This document shows positions 52,940 to 62,466 of a stretch of 64,000 nt of DNA, in pieces. Below the pieces are notes generated by a model that was given only the letters and a program-made list of their open reading frames with translations, did no database searches and was not told where the DNA came from. Source of the DNA: Smallanthus sonchifolius. Taxonomy: Eukaryota; Streptophyta; Magnoliopsida; Asterales; Asteraceae. Position numbers and translations under genes: made by a program. The first letter of the stretch is position 1. The number at the start of each line of letters is the position of its first letter. The stretch is taken from contig CM042022.1 in assembly GCA_023525975.1 (NCBI GenBank), positions 65,368,001 through 65,432,000 on the forward strand, given 5' to 3'.

Positions 52940-52944
52940 AGACT
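52940..52944. repeat. Target-site duplication of G, left (AGACT)
   Basis: Five bases before the left LTR; identical to 61566-61570. Confidence 0.95.
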
Positions 52945-53640
52945 TGTAGGATCGTGAGATTACAAGGTGATTCTATTCTGGTTGATATTGGCGGAAACAA
53001 TAACAACTACACAAATGTAATCGAACAGACAGAAAGAATACTAGTAAGATCACTGTTGTATTAAGCTTAGTGAATAAACGATTACAGATGAAAACTCTGA
53101 GAAGAAGCACACTTACAATGAAGTGGTTACACAGTATTTATAGTAACTCAGAATCAAGACAAACCCTTGATTCTGAGGATCAGATCGAACACAGACCGTT
53201 GATCTTGTTTATTAATCTAAATTATACGCAAAGGCTAATCTAGATAACTTTATTGAAGCGTCTTCTTAGGCATCATTGTTTGCATGCTTGGAGACGCGCA
53301 ACAAGGTCCTTTATTGGTTGCACCACTGAGGTTCCTTCTGCTTGGAGTGTGGCAGTTGCTTTTGCAGAAAGTTGTCAGAGACGCTTGGCATGGATAGTCA
53401 GCTGCAACGTTTGGTCTTCAGTGAATAAGGCTATCAGCAGCAAAGTTGAGAATACTGCTGCTGATAAGCCCATCAGCAGCAACTTGTGTTGAAGGCTGCT
53501 GATAAGCCTATCAGCAGCAACAAGTGTTGAGTGCTGCTGATAAGCCTATCAGCAGCAACAAGTGTTGACTGCTGCTGATAAGCCTATCAGCAGCAATTGT
53601 ACTTAGAATAATTTGGTAGCCATCAGTCTTTGGTTCTACA
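52945..53640 (-). repeat. Element G 3' LTR (696 bp)
   Basis: Same length as 60870-61565 and no difference seen. At 53455-53597 four hairpins of the type GCTGCTGATA-AGCC-TATCAGCAGC recur at about 40-bp spacing. Confidence 0.95.
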
Positions 53641-53654
53641 AACTCCCCCTAGAC
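53641..53654 (-). other. Polypurine tract, element G
   Basis: Minus-strand CTAGGGGGAGTT directly precedes the TGTAGAACC start of the 3' LTR. Confidence 0.85.
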
Positions 53655-53673
53655 TGATGCAACCAAAATTCTT

Positions 53674-56600
53674 CTAATCACTTTGCTGCTGAAGCTTTTG
53701 CATGTGTCTGACTATCCTTTCAACCTCATATCCTCTTGGATCCTTGCTGGGATTGTTCAGTGGAAGTTCAGACAGAGTCTTGATGTCTTTGGGTTGCATT
53801 TTGAAGATTGCTTTGCTTGAACATCTCATCTGCTGCTTCTTGGCATCAGTTAGTGTGAACTCATCCAAGTCAGCATTGTAGGACCAAGATACAAATGGAG
53901 AGTGGGACTTGAGTGGTTTGATATCCATGACCACATCTTTGCTAGGGTTGAAGTAATGTCTGATTGCTAGCATAAGATGTTTCCCTCTCTCATTTGCAGG
54001 CTCATGAGCTTCACCCAGCTCCAAAATTCTTCTTAGGTCTGAATCTGGTAGTTGCAGAACCTCATCAACAGACCTGTATGTAGATCTTCTTCTTTCAGTT
54101 CTCCCCCTGAAGATCTCAAACCTTTGACCCTGTGGATTGTAGACCCATTCAACAATGTCTCTTGAGTCTTCAGGTTTAGATGAGGATTTTGATTTCTTCA
54201 AGGGAGGCTGTTGATGAGTGGGAGCTGGGTGGGATGATTTGGACTTGTTGGGTGGAGGAGTGGAAGGTTTGGGGAGGAGAGTGGAAGGATGATGGACTGA
54301 GGAAGAGGTAGGTGAGGGAGAAGGCTTGGGTTTCTTTGTCTTTGGTTTTTCTTCTTCTTTGATAAGTACCCTTTTCTTGGAGCCTTTCTTCCCTAGTCTT
54401 TCTTCCTCATCCTTTTTAACCTTGAAGTAGAGGGCTTGCAGGTTCATGAAATTCATTGGACCTAGCCTCCTTCCACTGTCTCCTCTAGCCTTAAGGAAGT
54501 CAATCATGACCTTCCTTTCTTCATGGGTTCTTTTATTCAGTGCAATGGTCTTCTTGGACTGTAGCTTGGCTTTTTCTTCTTCTTCAGCCTTTTTCTTGCT
54601 AGCCAATTGACCCTGCTGACCCATGAAGGCTCTGTAAATCTCTTTGTTTGAAAGTTTCTCAAGGTAGTCTGCATCCTCACCTTGAGAGATCAGAGCTTCA
54701 GTCCACTCTTCCCTTAATTCTTTTGCTAATTTAGAATCAGTGATTCTAAACTTAGCATCTTCCTTCTTCTTCTTTTCATTCTCTTCTTCTTCTTCCTTGG
54801 CAAACTTTTCCTGCAGCTGTCTGGCAAGTTTTTCATCTTCCTCAACTTGAGACCCTGCATGGATTTTAACTTTCATCTCATCCAGCTGTTTGGCATACAG
54901 CTGGATTGTTTGTTGTCTTAGGAGTAAGGCTGTCTTTCTTTCTTGATGCTTCGTTTGATAAGCCATCTCTTCAGCCATCTCTTCTTCTTCTCTCTTTCTT
55001 CTCCTTTCTTCTTTCTCCTTCTTTTCTTTTAGCAATCTCTCTTCATCCTCTTTAGTCATAGTGCCCTTTCCTTTATCAAAATTGGATGCCTCTGCTCTGG
55101 CTTCACTGATCACAGCAACAGTTGATTGTGGAACTGTTGGAATCTCAGCCTCGGCTTCATCGGCATCTTCGGAGATTGACAAGGAAAGCACATTTGGTTG
55201 GTTGGTTTGGGACTCATGATCTGTTATCTCTCTTAGTTGATCCTTAATTGATGATCTTAACCCATAGGCTGCAGAATTAATGTCGACTCTGGGAGAAGAT
55301 GAGTTGGAGTCAGTGTCAGAGTTTGACACAGACTCATACCCCTCAATCCAACCTTCATTTACAAGATGGGCTCTGACAGTTTGCATCATTCCCTGACTCT
55401 CTGATGAATTGATGTTGCAGATGTTGAATCTTAGTTGGTAGATCTTTAGTAGAAAGTCTGAGGGTAGCTGAAGAATGTCCCTGGTGTTGATGGTGAGAGA
55501 GGTGCTGTTGCTTAGAAGAAGATTATGGTCAAAGGACTTATTGCTAGACCATCCAACCACATCTAAGTCCTTGACCATTGTCTTGTACAGGAGTCTTTTC
55601 AGGCTCAGAACTTCTTCTTCATTGAGAAGACTGCTCCTTGTGATTTGAAGATTGTTGGGAGACAGTCTTCTTTCTGCAGCCTGAGATGACTCAGGAGACT
55701 CTACCCGTTTTAGTTCTTTGATTAGTCTTATGAAGTTGGGTAGGTTGTCCTCCATCAAGTCATAGAACAAGTCAATGGAAAGGTCTGCTGAGAGGTCTGA
55801 TGAGTTGTTGATGCAGATGAGATCATATAGGTCAAGGATTTCAAATGGATGAATTAAATCCCAGTCTAGCTCTTCTACTCCGCTAAACTCCCGACCTATC
55901 CAAAACCTCTCAGTTTTCCCATCGTACCCCCAAGCTAGTATAATATCAAACTCTAGCTGTGTGGATGTCAGTGGGAAGTGGGGGGCAGATGTATGACTTA
56001 TGATGGCTGCTGCTTGTGGAAGGATGCTGAATGATGCATTTGTTTGTTCTGTGTCTTCAGCATCATTCAGCATTTCATCGACAGCCCTGACGACCAACTG
56101 CCAGTCTTTAGATATCTCTTCGTCTTCGTTATCTGGGGCTGGCAAGTCATGAACTTGGACAAAAGCTGGCTTGTATTGTGAGCTTTGAAGAACAAACTGC
56201 TCTTGAATCCAGTCGTCCAGACTGTCTGTATCTTCTTCCATAGAAACCATCTCCCCCTTTTTGGTTGCATCAGCAGACAGGTAAGCATCCGTTTGGGTGC
56301 CTACTGATACAAGAGAGGGAGTGGCTAGAGTTGGGCATTTATGGGCTGCATGCATAGCGACTTGGTGTCTTAGTTTGGACATTTCAGCCTCTAGCATAGC
56401 CACCCTGGCCGTCAATTCCAAGTTATGAAGTTTCAGTCTGTCCTCATCCACAGTTGTGGAATCCTTGGACCTAGATGGGGCCGTAGGCCTAGCCTCAGCA
56501 TCCCCATCACCCATGGTTTCTTGGCGCCTGGGATTCCTCTCAGTGAAGGGAGTTTCCAAGGAAACACCCTCACCATGAGTTGCCGTGGTTGAGGTCTTAA

Positions 56601-57996
56601 TGATGTTGTCACTGTCCTCCTGGTCAGTTGATGGACCAGCAGTAGTGACAGCCTCGTCCACATCCACTCTTTCAATACTCCCAGAGTGGACCTCCAAGGG
56701 TGAAGAACTTGGGTTGGGTGTTTTGGAAGCAAGACCAATCAGTACCTCCTGAATAGTGGTAGTTGGAGAAGGTACATCACTTTGGTCAGGTTCCTCAACA
56801 CTTAAGTTCAAGGAAGATAGGAATGGCTCAAAGGGCTGATCTATGGATCCGGGAAGTGATCCTAATCCTAATAGAGAGACTTCCGAAGGAGTCTCTCTAA
56901 CAATGTGGCATTCCCTTATAATATTCTCACTAGAATGTTGTGATTCTGAGTGAGGGATGTTGGCTTGGGTTTGGGCCTTGGAGGCAAGAGAAGAAGGAGT
57001 TCTCTTGCCCCTCTTTCTTGTATACTTGGCTGCAACTGGGGCCCTGTGTTCCAGTTGAGCAATCAAACTGTGGGAGAGTGATGTATGTGCCTGTGCATCC
57101 TCAGTAGAATGCACAGGGGTTCGATCAAGGGAAACAGTAGTTTGAATTTGTGGCAGTGAGGAGGAGGGTGTGGGATCAGTATCAGCTGGGTTTGCTGAAC
57201 TGTCACCCTGGGCACTTTGCGTGTTCAACATTGTAGATAACAATGGAACATCGGCCCCTGAGAACTTTGATGAAACTGTTCTCATGCTCTGAAAAATGTT
57301 GTTCTTATGTCCCAGTATTGAGTAGATTCTTGCAGTTTTTGAAAGATCTTGGTGCTCAATATTGAACACTTCCTGCAAGAATCTTGGGTACATGAAGAAC
57401 TGTGCTTTCACCCCTTCTTGAAGGTTGTATCTCAAACCTTCAAGAATGAGGTGGGAAAAATTGAAACCTGCCCCTGTTATCATACCGTGAACTGCCGACG
57501 CAAGTCCGGAGCTAAGTTGGTTCCAGCCACTCCTCTTCTGGGATATGCATTGGAGAAGAGTGTGGCAGAGATACTTCCATTTGGGACCCATGAGTGCCTT
57601 CTCTATTGTATACTCTGTTTGATTTCCAGTGTACCCTATGGATACAAAGGTCCTCATGTATACGTCTCTTGGGTAAGAGATGGCGTCCCCTTCATCCTGA
57701 AGCTTGAGGTGTTGGCGGAGCTTGGCTTCAGTGATGATTATCTCCTTGCCGTCTACTGTGCCTTTGATTTGAGGAGTGCCCTGTTTAGTGGAATACACGG
57801 CTGAGCTCCAAAAATTTTCCATGTGGGAAGTGTAGATGGTTGGGTTGACTGTTAGGGCATGGCGGATTTTGGACCGACAAAGGAAGTCGATCATATCATC
57901 GAATCCTTCGGATTTCTTGCCCTTGATTAGGTATGCAGTTAGGTTGTGATATGGGGAAAACTTGTCGTTGGGGTTGTTTATGTCCGCGCCTGCCAT
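53674..57996 (-). CDS. Giant accessory ORF of element G (1440 aa), unknown function
   Basis: Unbroken frame starting MAGADINNPNDKFSPYHN. Residues about 1-250 look like a folded domain (FDDMIDFLCRSKIRHAL, NFWSSAVYSTKQG, EAKLRQHLKLQD), of a kind I associate with ORFs near copia elements in Asteraceae; I know no biochemical function. About 250-600 is Ser/Thr/Pro-rich with a short coiled coil near 525; about 975-1180 is a highly charged coiled coil (runs of Glu and Lys); about 1215-1275 is Pro/Ser/Lys-rich; the C-terminal 160 residues look folded again. No protease, RT, integrase or transmembrane motif is evident. It sits between gag and the PPT, where some copia elements keep an envelope-like ORF, but nothing shows it is envelope. 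Confidence 0.85.
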   Translation of the reverse strand: MAGADINNPNDKFSPYHNLTAYLIKGKKSEGFDDMIDFLCRSKIRHALTVNPTIYTSHMENFWSSAVYSTKQGTPQIKGTVDGKEIIITEAKLRQHLKLQDEGDAISYPRDVYMRTFVSIGYTGNQTEYTIEKALMGPKWKYLCHTLLQCISQKRSGWNQLSSGLASAVHGMITGAGFNFSHLILEGLRYNLQEGVKAQFFMYPRFLQEVFNIEHQDLSKTARIYSILGHKNNIFQSMRTVSSKFSGADVPLLSTMLNTQSAQGDSSANPADTDPTPSSSLPQIQTTVSLDRTPVHSTEDAQAHTSLSHSLIAQLEHRAPVAAKYTRKRGKRTPSSLASKAQTQANIPHSESQHSSENIIRECHIVRETPSEVSLLGLGSLPGSIDQPFEPFLSSLNLSVEEPDQSDVPSPTTTIQEVLIGLASKTPNPSSSPLEVHSGSIERVDVDEAVTTAGPSTDQEDSDNIIKTSTTATHGEGVSLETPFTERNPRRQETMGDGDAEARPTAPSRSKDSTTVDEDRLKLHNLELTARVAMLEAEMSKLRHQVAMHAAHKCPTLATPSLVSVGTQTDAYLSADATKKGEMVSMEEDTDSLDDWIQEQFVLQSSQYKPAFVQVHDLPAPDNEDEEISKDWQLVVRAVDEMLNDAEDTEQTNASFSILPQAAAIISHTSAPHFPLTSTQLEFDIILAWGYDGKTERFWIGREFSGVEELDWDLIHPFEILDLYDLICINNSSDLSADLSIDLFYDLMEDNLPNFIRLIKELKRVESPESSQAAERRLSPNNLQITRSSLLNEEEVLSLKRLLYKTMVKDLDVVGWSSNKSFDHNLLLSNSTSLTINTRDILQLPSDFLLKIYQLRFNICNINSSESQGMMQTVRAHLVNEGWIEGYESVSNSDTDSNSSSPRVDINSAAYGLRSSIKDQLREITDHESQTNQPNVLSLSISEDADEAEAEIPTVPQSTVAVISEARAEASNFDKGKGTMTKEDEERLLKEKKEKEERRRKREEEEMAEEMAYQTKHQERKTALLLRQQTIQLYAKQLDEMKVKIHAGSQVEEDEKLARQLQEKFAKEEEEENEKKKKEDAKFRITDSKLAKELREEWTEALISQGEDADYLEKLSNKEIYRAFMGQQGQLASKKKAEEEEKAKLQSKKTIALNKRTHEERKVMIDFLKARGDSGRRLGPMNFMNLQALYFKVKKDEEERLGKKGSKKRVLIKEEEKPKTKKPKPSPSPTSSSVHHPSTLLPKPSTPPPNKSKSSHPAPTHQQPPLKKSKSSSKPEDSRDIVEWVYNPQGQRFEIFRGRTERRRSTYRSVDEVLQLPDSDLRRILELGEAHEPANERGKHLMLAIRHYFNPSKDVVMDIKPLKSHSPFVSWSYNADLDEFTLTDAKKQQMRCSSKAIFKMQPKDIKTLSELPLNNPSKDPRGYEVERIVRHMQKLQQQSD

Positions 57997-58296
57997 TGTT
58001 ATGGATTTGGAGGGAAGAGGGAAGGGTGTTTGAATGGTGGTTAAGTATGGAGGGCTTGGAATGCTGTGGGGACGGGAGAGAAAGTGATGGAAGTTAGGTT
58101 TGAAATTGAATATGAAGAGGTTGTGGGGACGTTTGGGATTTTGATATAACGGCAGACGAGGGAAAAAGCAAATTTTCTTGTACAGTACAACCCTTTTTAC
58201 TTTTCACTGTTACAGCTGTAAAACACTCGAGCAGTCATGGTAAAGACTGAGAGTAGTTTTTACCGTGGGTAAAAGTTAATGTAGACTTGTTTTACC

Positions 58297-58551
58297 CATC
58301 AGCAGCAAACTTGGTTGCTGCTGATGGTGAGCTATCCGCTGCAAACTTGGTTGCTGCGGATAGTTAAGTCTTTCAGCAGCAGATTTGGTAGCTGCTGATG
58401 GATGTATTCATCCGCAGCAAAGATGTTGCTGCTGACCGCCTTAAAGCTATCCGCAGGAAACTTGTTCCTGCTGATAACTTAAAGAGATCAGTGGCAAAGG
58501 CTTTGCTGCTGAAGAGTAAAACTGTCAGCAGTGAAAAAGTGCTGCTGATAC
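58297..58551. repeat. Row of about seven hairpins between the two ORFs of G
   Basis: Consecutive inverted repeats of one family: 58297-58308 with 58315-58326 (12-bp perfect arms, loop ACTTGG), 58332-58344 with 58351-58363 (one mismatch, same loop), then units near 58373, 58409, 58449, 58490 and 58524. Arms are variants of ATCAGCAGCAA and its complement. Confidence 0.85.
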
Positions 58552-58610
58552 TAACTTTTATTTACAACAATAGACATACATATTTACAACAGAAGACAGA
58601 TGCATCCATC

Positions 58611-60764
58611 TTAACCGATGACAATACTTAGTGTATTCTTTACCTTCCATTGTTGAATTGGTGGTTTTCCAGCTTTCTTGGTCTTTTCAGCATCCGACGT
58701 TGTATCTGATGATTTGGCTTTCCATTGCATTATTGGTGGTTTTCCAGTTTTCTTTATTCTATCAGCAGCAGTTTTTGTTGCTGAAGATTCTGACTTATCA
58801 GCAGCAGATTTTGTTGCTGCTGATGGCTTTACTGGAGCAGCAACAGGAATTTTGGCTGCTGGAGGCTTTGCCTTTGATTTCCCTTTGTCAGCAGTGGATA
58901 TTTTTGCTACTGAAGGCTTAACCTTAGATTTTCTAGCCTTTTTAGGATCAGCAGCAGTTTTGTTCACTGCTGTTGGAGTAAACCTAGATGAGCACTTTGC
59001 AAACTGGTTGAATGGATTAAACCTGCATTTGGCAGCAAAGTGGTCTGATTCACCACAAATGATACAGGTTTGTTTGGGCTTAGGAACCTTCACTCTTGGA
59101 GGAGATAGAGACTCCCTGAACTTTGTTGCCTTTGCATCATAGCTTCTCACCTGTTTATTTTTTTTGGTCTTTTCAAAGGCATGTTGCTTTGAGTTTCGTT
59201 GGTATTCCAGATAATGAAAGCAAGTGCTGGCAGTGTGATTATATCTGCCACAAACAAGGCAAGATAGAGCTGTTTTGTCCCTTTGAAAGTACACATAGTC
59301 CTTTCTTTGGAACAGATCCTTGAAGTTCCATGGATGAGCTTTGTTATGTTCAAAAGTGGCTTCTTCTAGGGTCTTTTGAACATATGGAACTTTTTCTTCA
59401 GGCTTACGACGTATATCAAATACCTTCCTTTTTGGGATCGGCTTTGACTGAGGGTTGGGGTCTGTAGGTCCTGATGTCTGTTCCTTTGCACTTTTTAGCT
59501 TTCTTCCACCTGGAGGATAGCTGATCTTGATCTGTTTGAATGGTACAGGGGCTGGAACAGCTGGAAGAACAGCAGGAACTGCCACTCTATTCAGAATAGC
59601 TTCAGATGAGGATGCACTGGTTTCATCATGGTCTAAGTAGGTTGACTCAGATTCCGATGAGGTAGTGCATTCTTCAACGAAGGGTTCATCCGTTGAAGGA
59701 TCAAGATTTTGGTTTGCAGTGTCAAGATGTTCAACATTGAAGCTTGGTTCGTATATGGCAACATAATCAGCAGGAGGTGCGACGGTTTTATACTGGTTGG
59801 CATGATATCCCAAACCAGTTTTTACATTTTCATGGATTTGAATATCCAAAAGTCTTTGCAGCTTTTTGGATGCAAATTCATATTTTTCCACATGGACCTT
59901 TTGGTCTGCCAATTCATCCCTTGCAGCTTTTAACTTAACCAGAATATCATCAATTTGAGTTTCAAGGTTTGTTTGTTCATGTTTTAATGATGAAATTTCT
60001 TTCTTTAAACAATCATTCTTTTCCTTGTAACTATTTTCAACCTTTTTAAAATCAGATTTCATTTGGTGAAATTCTTCATTTTGATCTATGAGCTTCTGGT
60101 TATGTTTCCTATATCCAAGGACTTTATCAATGCACTCTTGAGTACATAGATTTTCATATACCTTTGGTGGTACCTCTGATGTGTCTGAAGTTAGAGAGGA
60201 TACCTCTAATGTGTTTGCCATGAGAGCTTGATTGTTGGCAGAAAGATCCTCAGGCTGGAAGCTCCAGTCAAAGTCAGTAGTTCCAACTTTTGCACGGGCT
60301 GCAGTTTGTGCTGGAGGATTGACTTGTTGCTGTTGTTGGTGTCTTGGCTGAGCTTGGTGTGCTTGTCTGGTAGGATAGTAGTCGCTTGAACTAGGATCTG
60401 AGTGGTCAGAGTGAAGCGCGGGAGAGGTGCTGGAAGAGGCTGATTGATGGCTTGAGCTTCTTTCTTTGGCTTGAATTATTTCTAATTCATAGGCTTTTAG
60501 CATACTAAAGAGCTCGGTCATCTGCATAGTCTTCAGATTCTCAGTTCTTCTTATTGACACTGTGTAAAGTGTCCAGCAACTAGGAAGAGATCTGATGAAC
60601 CTTTTGAGAATGTCTTCATTCTCCAGTTTCACCTTAGAGCACTGCAGCTCTCCTACCAAGTAAATGTACCTGTTATACACTCTGGTTAGTGACTCACCTT
60701 TATTGCAGACAAAATTTTCGTATTGCTGCTTCAGGATGTCTTCAAGCCCGTTGCTTTGTGCCAT
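58611..60764 (-). CDS. Copia-type Gag of element G (717 aa)
   Basis: Start chosen at MAQSNGLEDILK (60764); the frame is open 21 codons further but that part reads like leader and is hydrophobic. Residues about 10-110 match the C-terminal half of the copia gag (UBN2-like) region: KGESLTRVYNRY, SLPSCWTLYTVS, ELFSMLKAYELEI. The N-terminal half of that domain seems missing. Then a Gln/Ser-rich linker, a coiled coil about 240-330, an acidic/Ser region and two CCHC knuckles at 502 (CLVCGRYNHTASTC) and 567 (CIICGESDHFAAKC). The C-terminus is Lys/Ala-rich with AADK repeats encoded by the same GCAGCAGATA word seen in the LTR hairpins. It should bind RNA and could form or join particles. Confidence 0.88.
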   Translation of the reverse strand: MAQSNGLEDILKQQYENFVCNKGESLTRVYNRYIYLVGELQCSKVKLENEDILKRFIRSLPSCWTLYTVSIRRTENLKTMQMTELFSMLKAYELEIIQAKERSSSHQSASSSTSPALHSDHSDPSSSDYYPTRQAHQAQPRHQQQQQVNPPAQTAARAKVGTTDFDWSFQPEDLSANNQALMANTLEVSSLTSDTSEVPPKVYENLCTQECIDKVLGYRKHNQKLIDQNEEFHQMKSDFKKVENSYKEKNDCLKKEISSLKHEQTNLETQIDDILVKLKAARDELADQKVHVEKYEFASKKLQRLLDIQIHENVKTGLGYHANQYKTVAPPADYVAIYEPSFNVEHLDTANQNLDPSTDEPFVEECTTSSESESTYLDHDETSASSSEAILNRVAVPAVLPAVPAPVPFKQIKISYPPGGRKLKSAKEQTSGPTDPNPQSKPIPKRKVFDIRRKPEEKVPYVQKTLEEATFEHNKAHPWNFKDLFQRKDYVYFQRDKTALSCLVCGRYNHTASTCFHYLEYQRNSKQHAFEKTKKNKQVRSYDAKATKFRESLSPPRVKVPKPKQTCIICGESDHFAAKCRFNPFNQFAKCSSRFTPTAVNKTAADPKKARKSKVKPSVAKISTADKGKSKAKPPAAKIPVAAPVKPSAATKSAADKSESSATKTAADRIKKTGKPPIMQWKAKSSDTTSDAEKTKKAGKPPIQQWKVKNTLSIVIG

Positions 60765-60855
60765 TTTGTTTTGATGTGACTTGATCAAGAATAGAGTTTT
60801 GAATAGAATCAGAAAGTGATTAAACAAGTGTTAAATTGTTTAATCTTGAGCCAAA

Positions 60856-60867
60856 GCTCTGATACCA
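60856..60867 (-). other. Primer-binding site, element G
   Basis: Minus-strand TGGTATCAGAGC followed by TTTGGCTC, two bases from the CCTACA end of the 5' LTR; initiator tRNA-Met type. Confidence 0.93.
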
Positions 60868-60869
60868 CT

Positions 60870-61565
60870 TGTAGGATCGTGAGATTACAAGGTGATTCTA
60901 TTCTGGTTGATATTGGCGGAAACAATAACAACTACACAAATGTAATCGAACAGACAGAAAGAATACTAGTAAGATCACTGTTGTATTAAGCTTAGTGAAT
61001 AAACGATTACAGATGAAAACTCTGAGAAGAAGCACACTTACAATGAAGTGGTTACACAGTATTTATAGTAACTCAGAATCAAGACAAACCCTTGATTCTG
61101 AGGATCAGATCGAACACAGACCGTTGATCTTGTTTATTAATCTAAATTATACGCAAAGGCTAATCTAGATAACTTTATTGAAGCGTCTTCTTAGGCATCA
61201 TTGTTTGCATGCTTGGAGACGCGCAACAAGGTCCTTTATTGGTTGCACCACTGAGGTTCCTTCTGCTTGGAGTGTGGCAGTTGCTTTTGCAGAAAGTTGT
61301 CAGAGACGCTTGGCATGGATAGTCAGCTGCAACGTTTGGTCTTCAGTGAATAAGGCTATCAGCAGCAAAGTTGAGAATACTGCTGCTGATAAGCCCATCA
61401 GCAGCAACTTGTGTTGAAGGCTGCTGATAAGCCTATCAGCAGCAACAAGTGTTGAGTGCTGCTGATAAGCCTATCAGCAGCAACAAGTGTTGACTGCTGC
61501 TGATAAGCCTATCAGCAGCAATTGTACTTAGAATAATTTGGTAGCCATCAGTCTTTGGTTCTACA
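60870..61565 (-). repeat. Element G 5' LTR (696 bp)
   Basis: Partner of 52945-53640 with equal length and no difference seen; the four hairpins are at 61380-61522. Promoter and start site are not located. Confidence 0.95.
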
Positions 61566-61570
61566 AGACT
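61566..61570. repeat. Target-site duplication of G, right (AGACT)
   Basis: Exact partner of 52940-52944. Confidence 0.95.
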
Positions 61571-62132
61571 TAATCCCCAGAAATTCCCTCTCTACCTTCT
61601 CGATCTCATTCCTTGGACATAAATTTTCATTCCTTGGAGTTAGCAGCAAACTTCACAACCTGGTTTGAGCGGCATTCGCTCAGACGAATGGTGGCTTCCA
61701 TACGTATCACCCAATCAAAGGTAGCCACCGCGTCCTTCTTCCCAGTCAGGACCGGCGACTCACATGCCTTAAAGGACTTATAGTCGCAACCACGGTTAAG
61801 CGGTGCGTTAACTGCGTCAGTGTTGGGGTACCAACCGCCGTGTTAGACCCATCCGTCTCACTAGCCTTCTTTAACGCTTCTGCCAACAGTAATGGCAAAG
61901 AAGCCTTCATCAACTCAGTGAACGCACGCGCTAGAGCTGCTCTCATTTTCGGTTCAAAAGTGAAATGTTGTTCTTCGACACGAGTCGGCTCAGTTCCATG
62001 CACACTAACTGTCGGTTCAGTGTGGACACTTCCTTCATCGCTGTACTCTTGGCGCAAAGGGGTCCTACCGCGCCCACCGTTACGATCACCGGTATGGCCC
62101 CCACCACGCCTTCCGTTTCCTCTCCTTGCCAT
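61571..62132 (-). pseudogene. Element F gag N-terminal part, degraded
   Basis: ATG 62132 opens MARRGNGRRGGGHTGDRNGG, then a helical stretch (FEPKMRAALARAFTEL). A frameshift near 61835 moves the Gag reading to another frame (NRGCDYKSFKACESPVL, IRMEATIRLSEC), then a deletion and further shifts remove the capsid core before NEIEKVEREFLGIK at the G junction. Continues at 52939 beyond G. Dead. Confidence 0.82.
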
Positions 62133-62451
62133 TTCATTCTATAAGACAAGGAATCCAATGTCATCACACTAGTTAACAAATAGAATTCAACAAGTACTGT
62201 AAGATGTTAATATACACTGTCCATCTGCAATTAACCATTACACTACCTCTCGATTTCTATTTGACCACCTTTGTGATTCCATCGGAACACAAGTCCTAAC
62301 TTAACACTTCCAAGGAATACTATATACGTAAATATATATACTACCTTCATACCTGATGCTGTGGCTCGAGTTACCCGTACTGGCATCCACTTTCGGTCCC
62401 ATTCACAGTTTAAGTTCAGACACTAGGAGTGTCCGAATCTCTCAAACTATT
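62133..62451 (-). other. Element F leader
   Basis: About 320 bp non-coding between PBS and gag; nothing else recognised. Confidence 0.75.
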
Positions 62452-62463
62452 GCTCAAATACCA
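62452..62463 (-). other. Primer-binding site, element F (mutated)
   Basis: Minus-strand TGGTATTTGAGC, two changes from the initiator tRNA-Met site, three bases from the LTR end. Confidence 0.8.
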
Positions 62464-62466
62464 ACT

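Larger units (their letters stand above)
52945..61565 (-). mobile_element. Element G: non-autonomous copia-like element, gag plus giant ORF, no pol
   Basis: 8621 bp bounded by two same-length LTRs (696 bp, apparently identical), TGTAG..CTACA termini and a perfect AGACT duplication. On the minus strand: 5' LTR (61565-60870), PBS, gag (60764-58611), a hairpin-rich spacer, a 1440-codon ORF (57996-53674), PPT, 3' LTR (53640-52945). No protease, integrase, RT or RNase H motif was found in any frame supplied. Both long ORFs are open, so insertion is probably recent. It lies in F gag. Confidence 0.93.

Noticed and set aside
53253..53492. 79-aa ORF on the plus strand, identical at 61178-61417
   Set aside because: Lies in the G LTR, opposite to element transcription; its identity simply reflects the identical LTRs.
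53674..57996. Calling the 1440-aa ORF an envelope protein
   Set aside because: Position resembles envelope-like ORFs of some copia elements, but no signal peptide, transmembrane segment or other envelope feature was seen.
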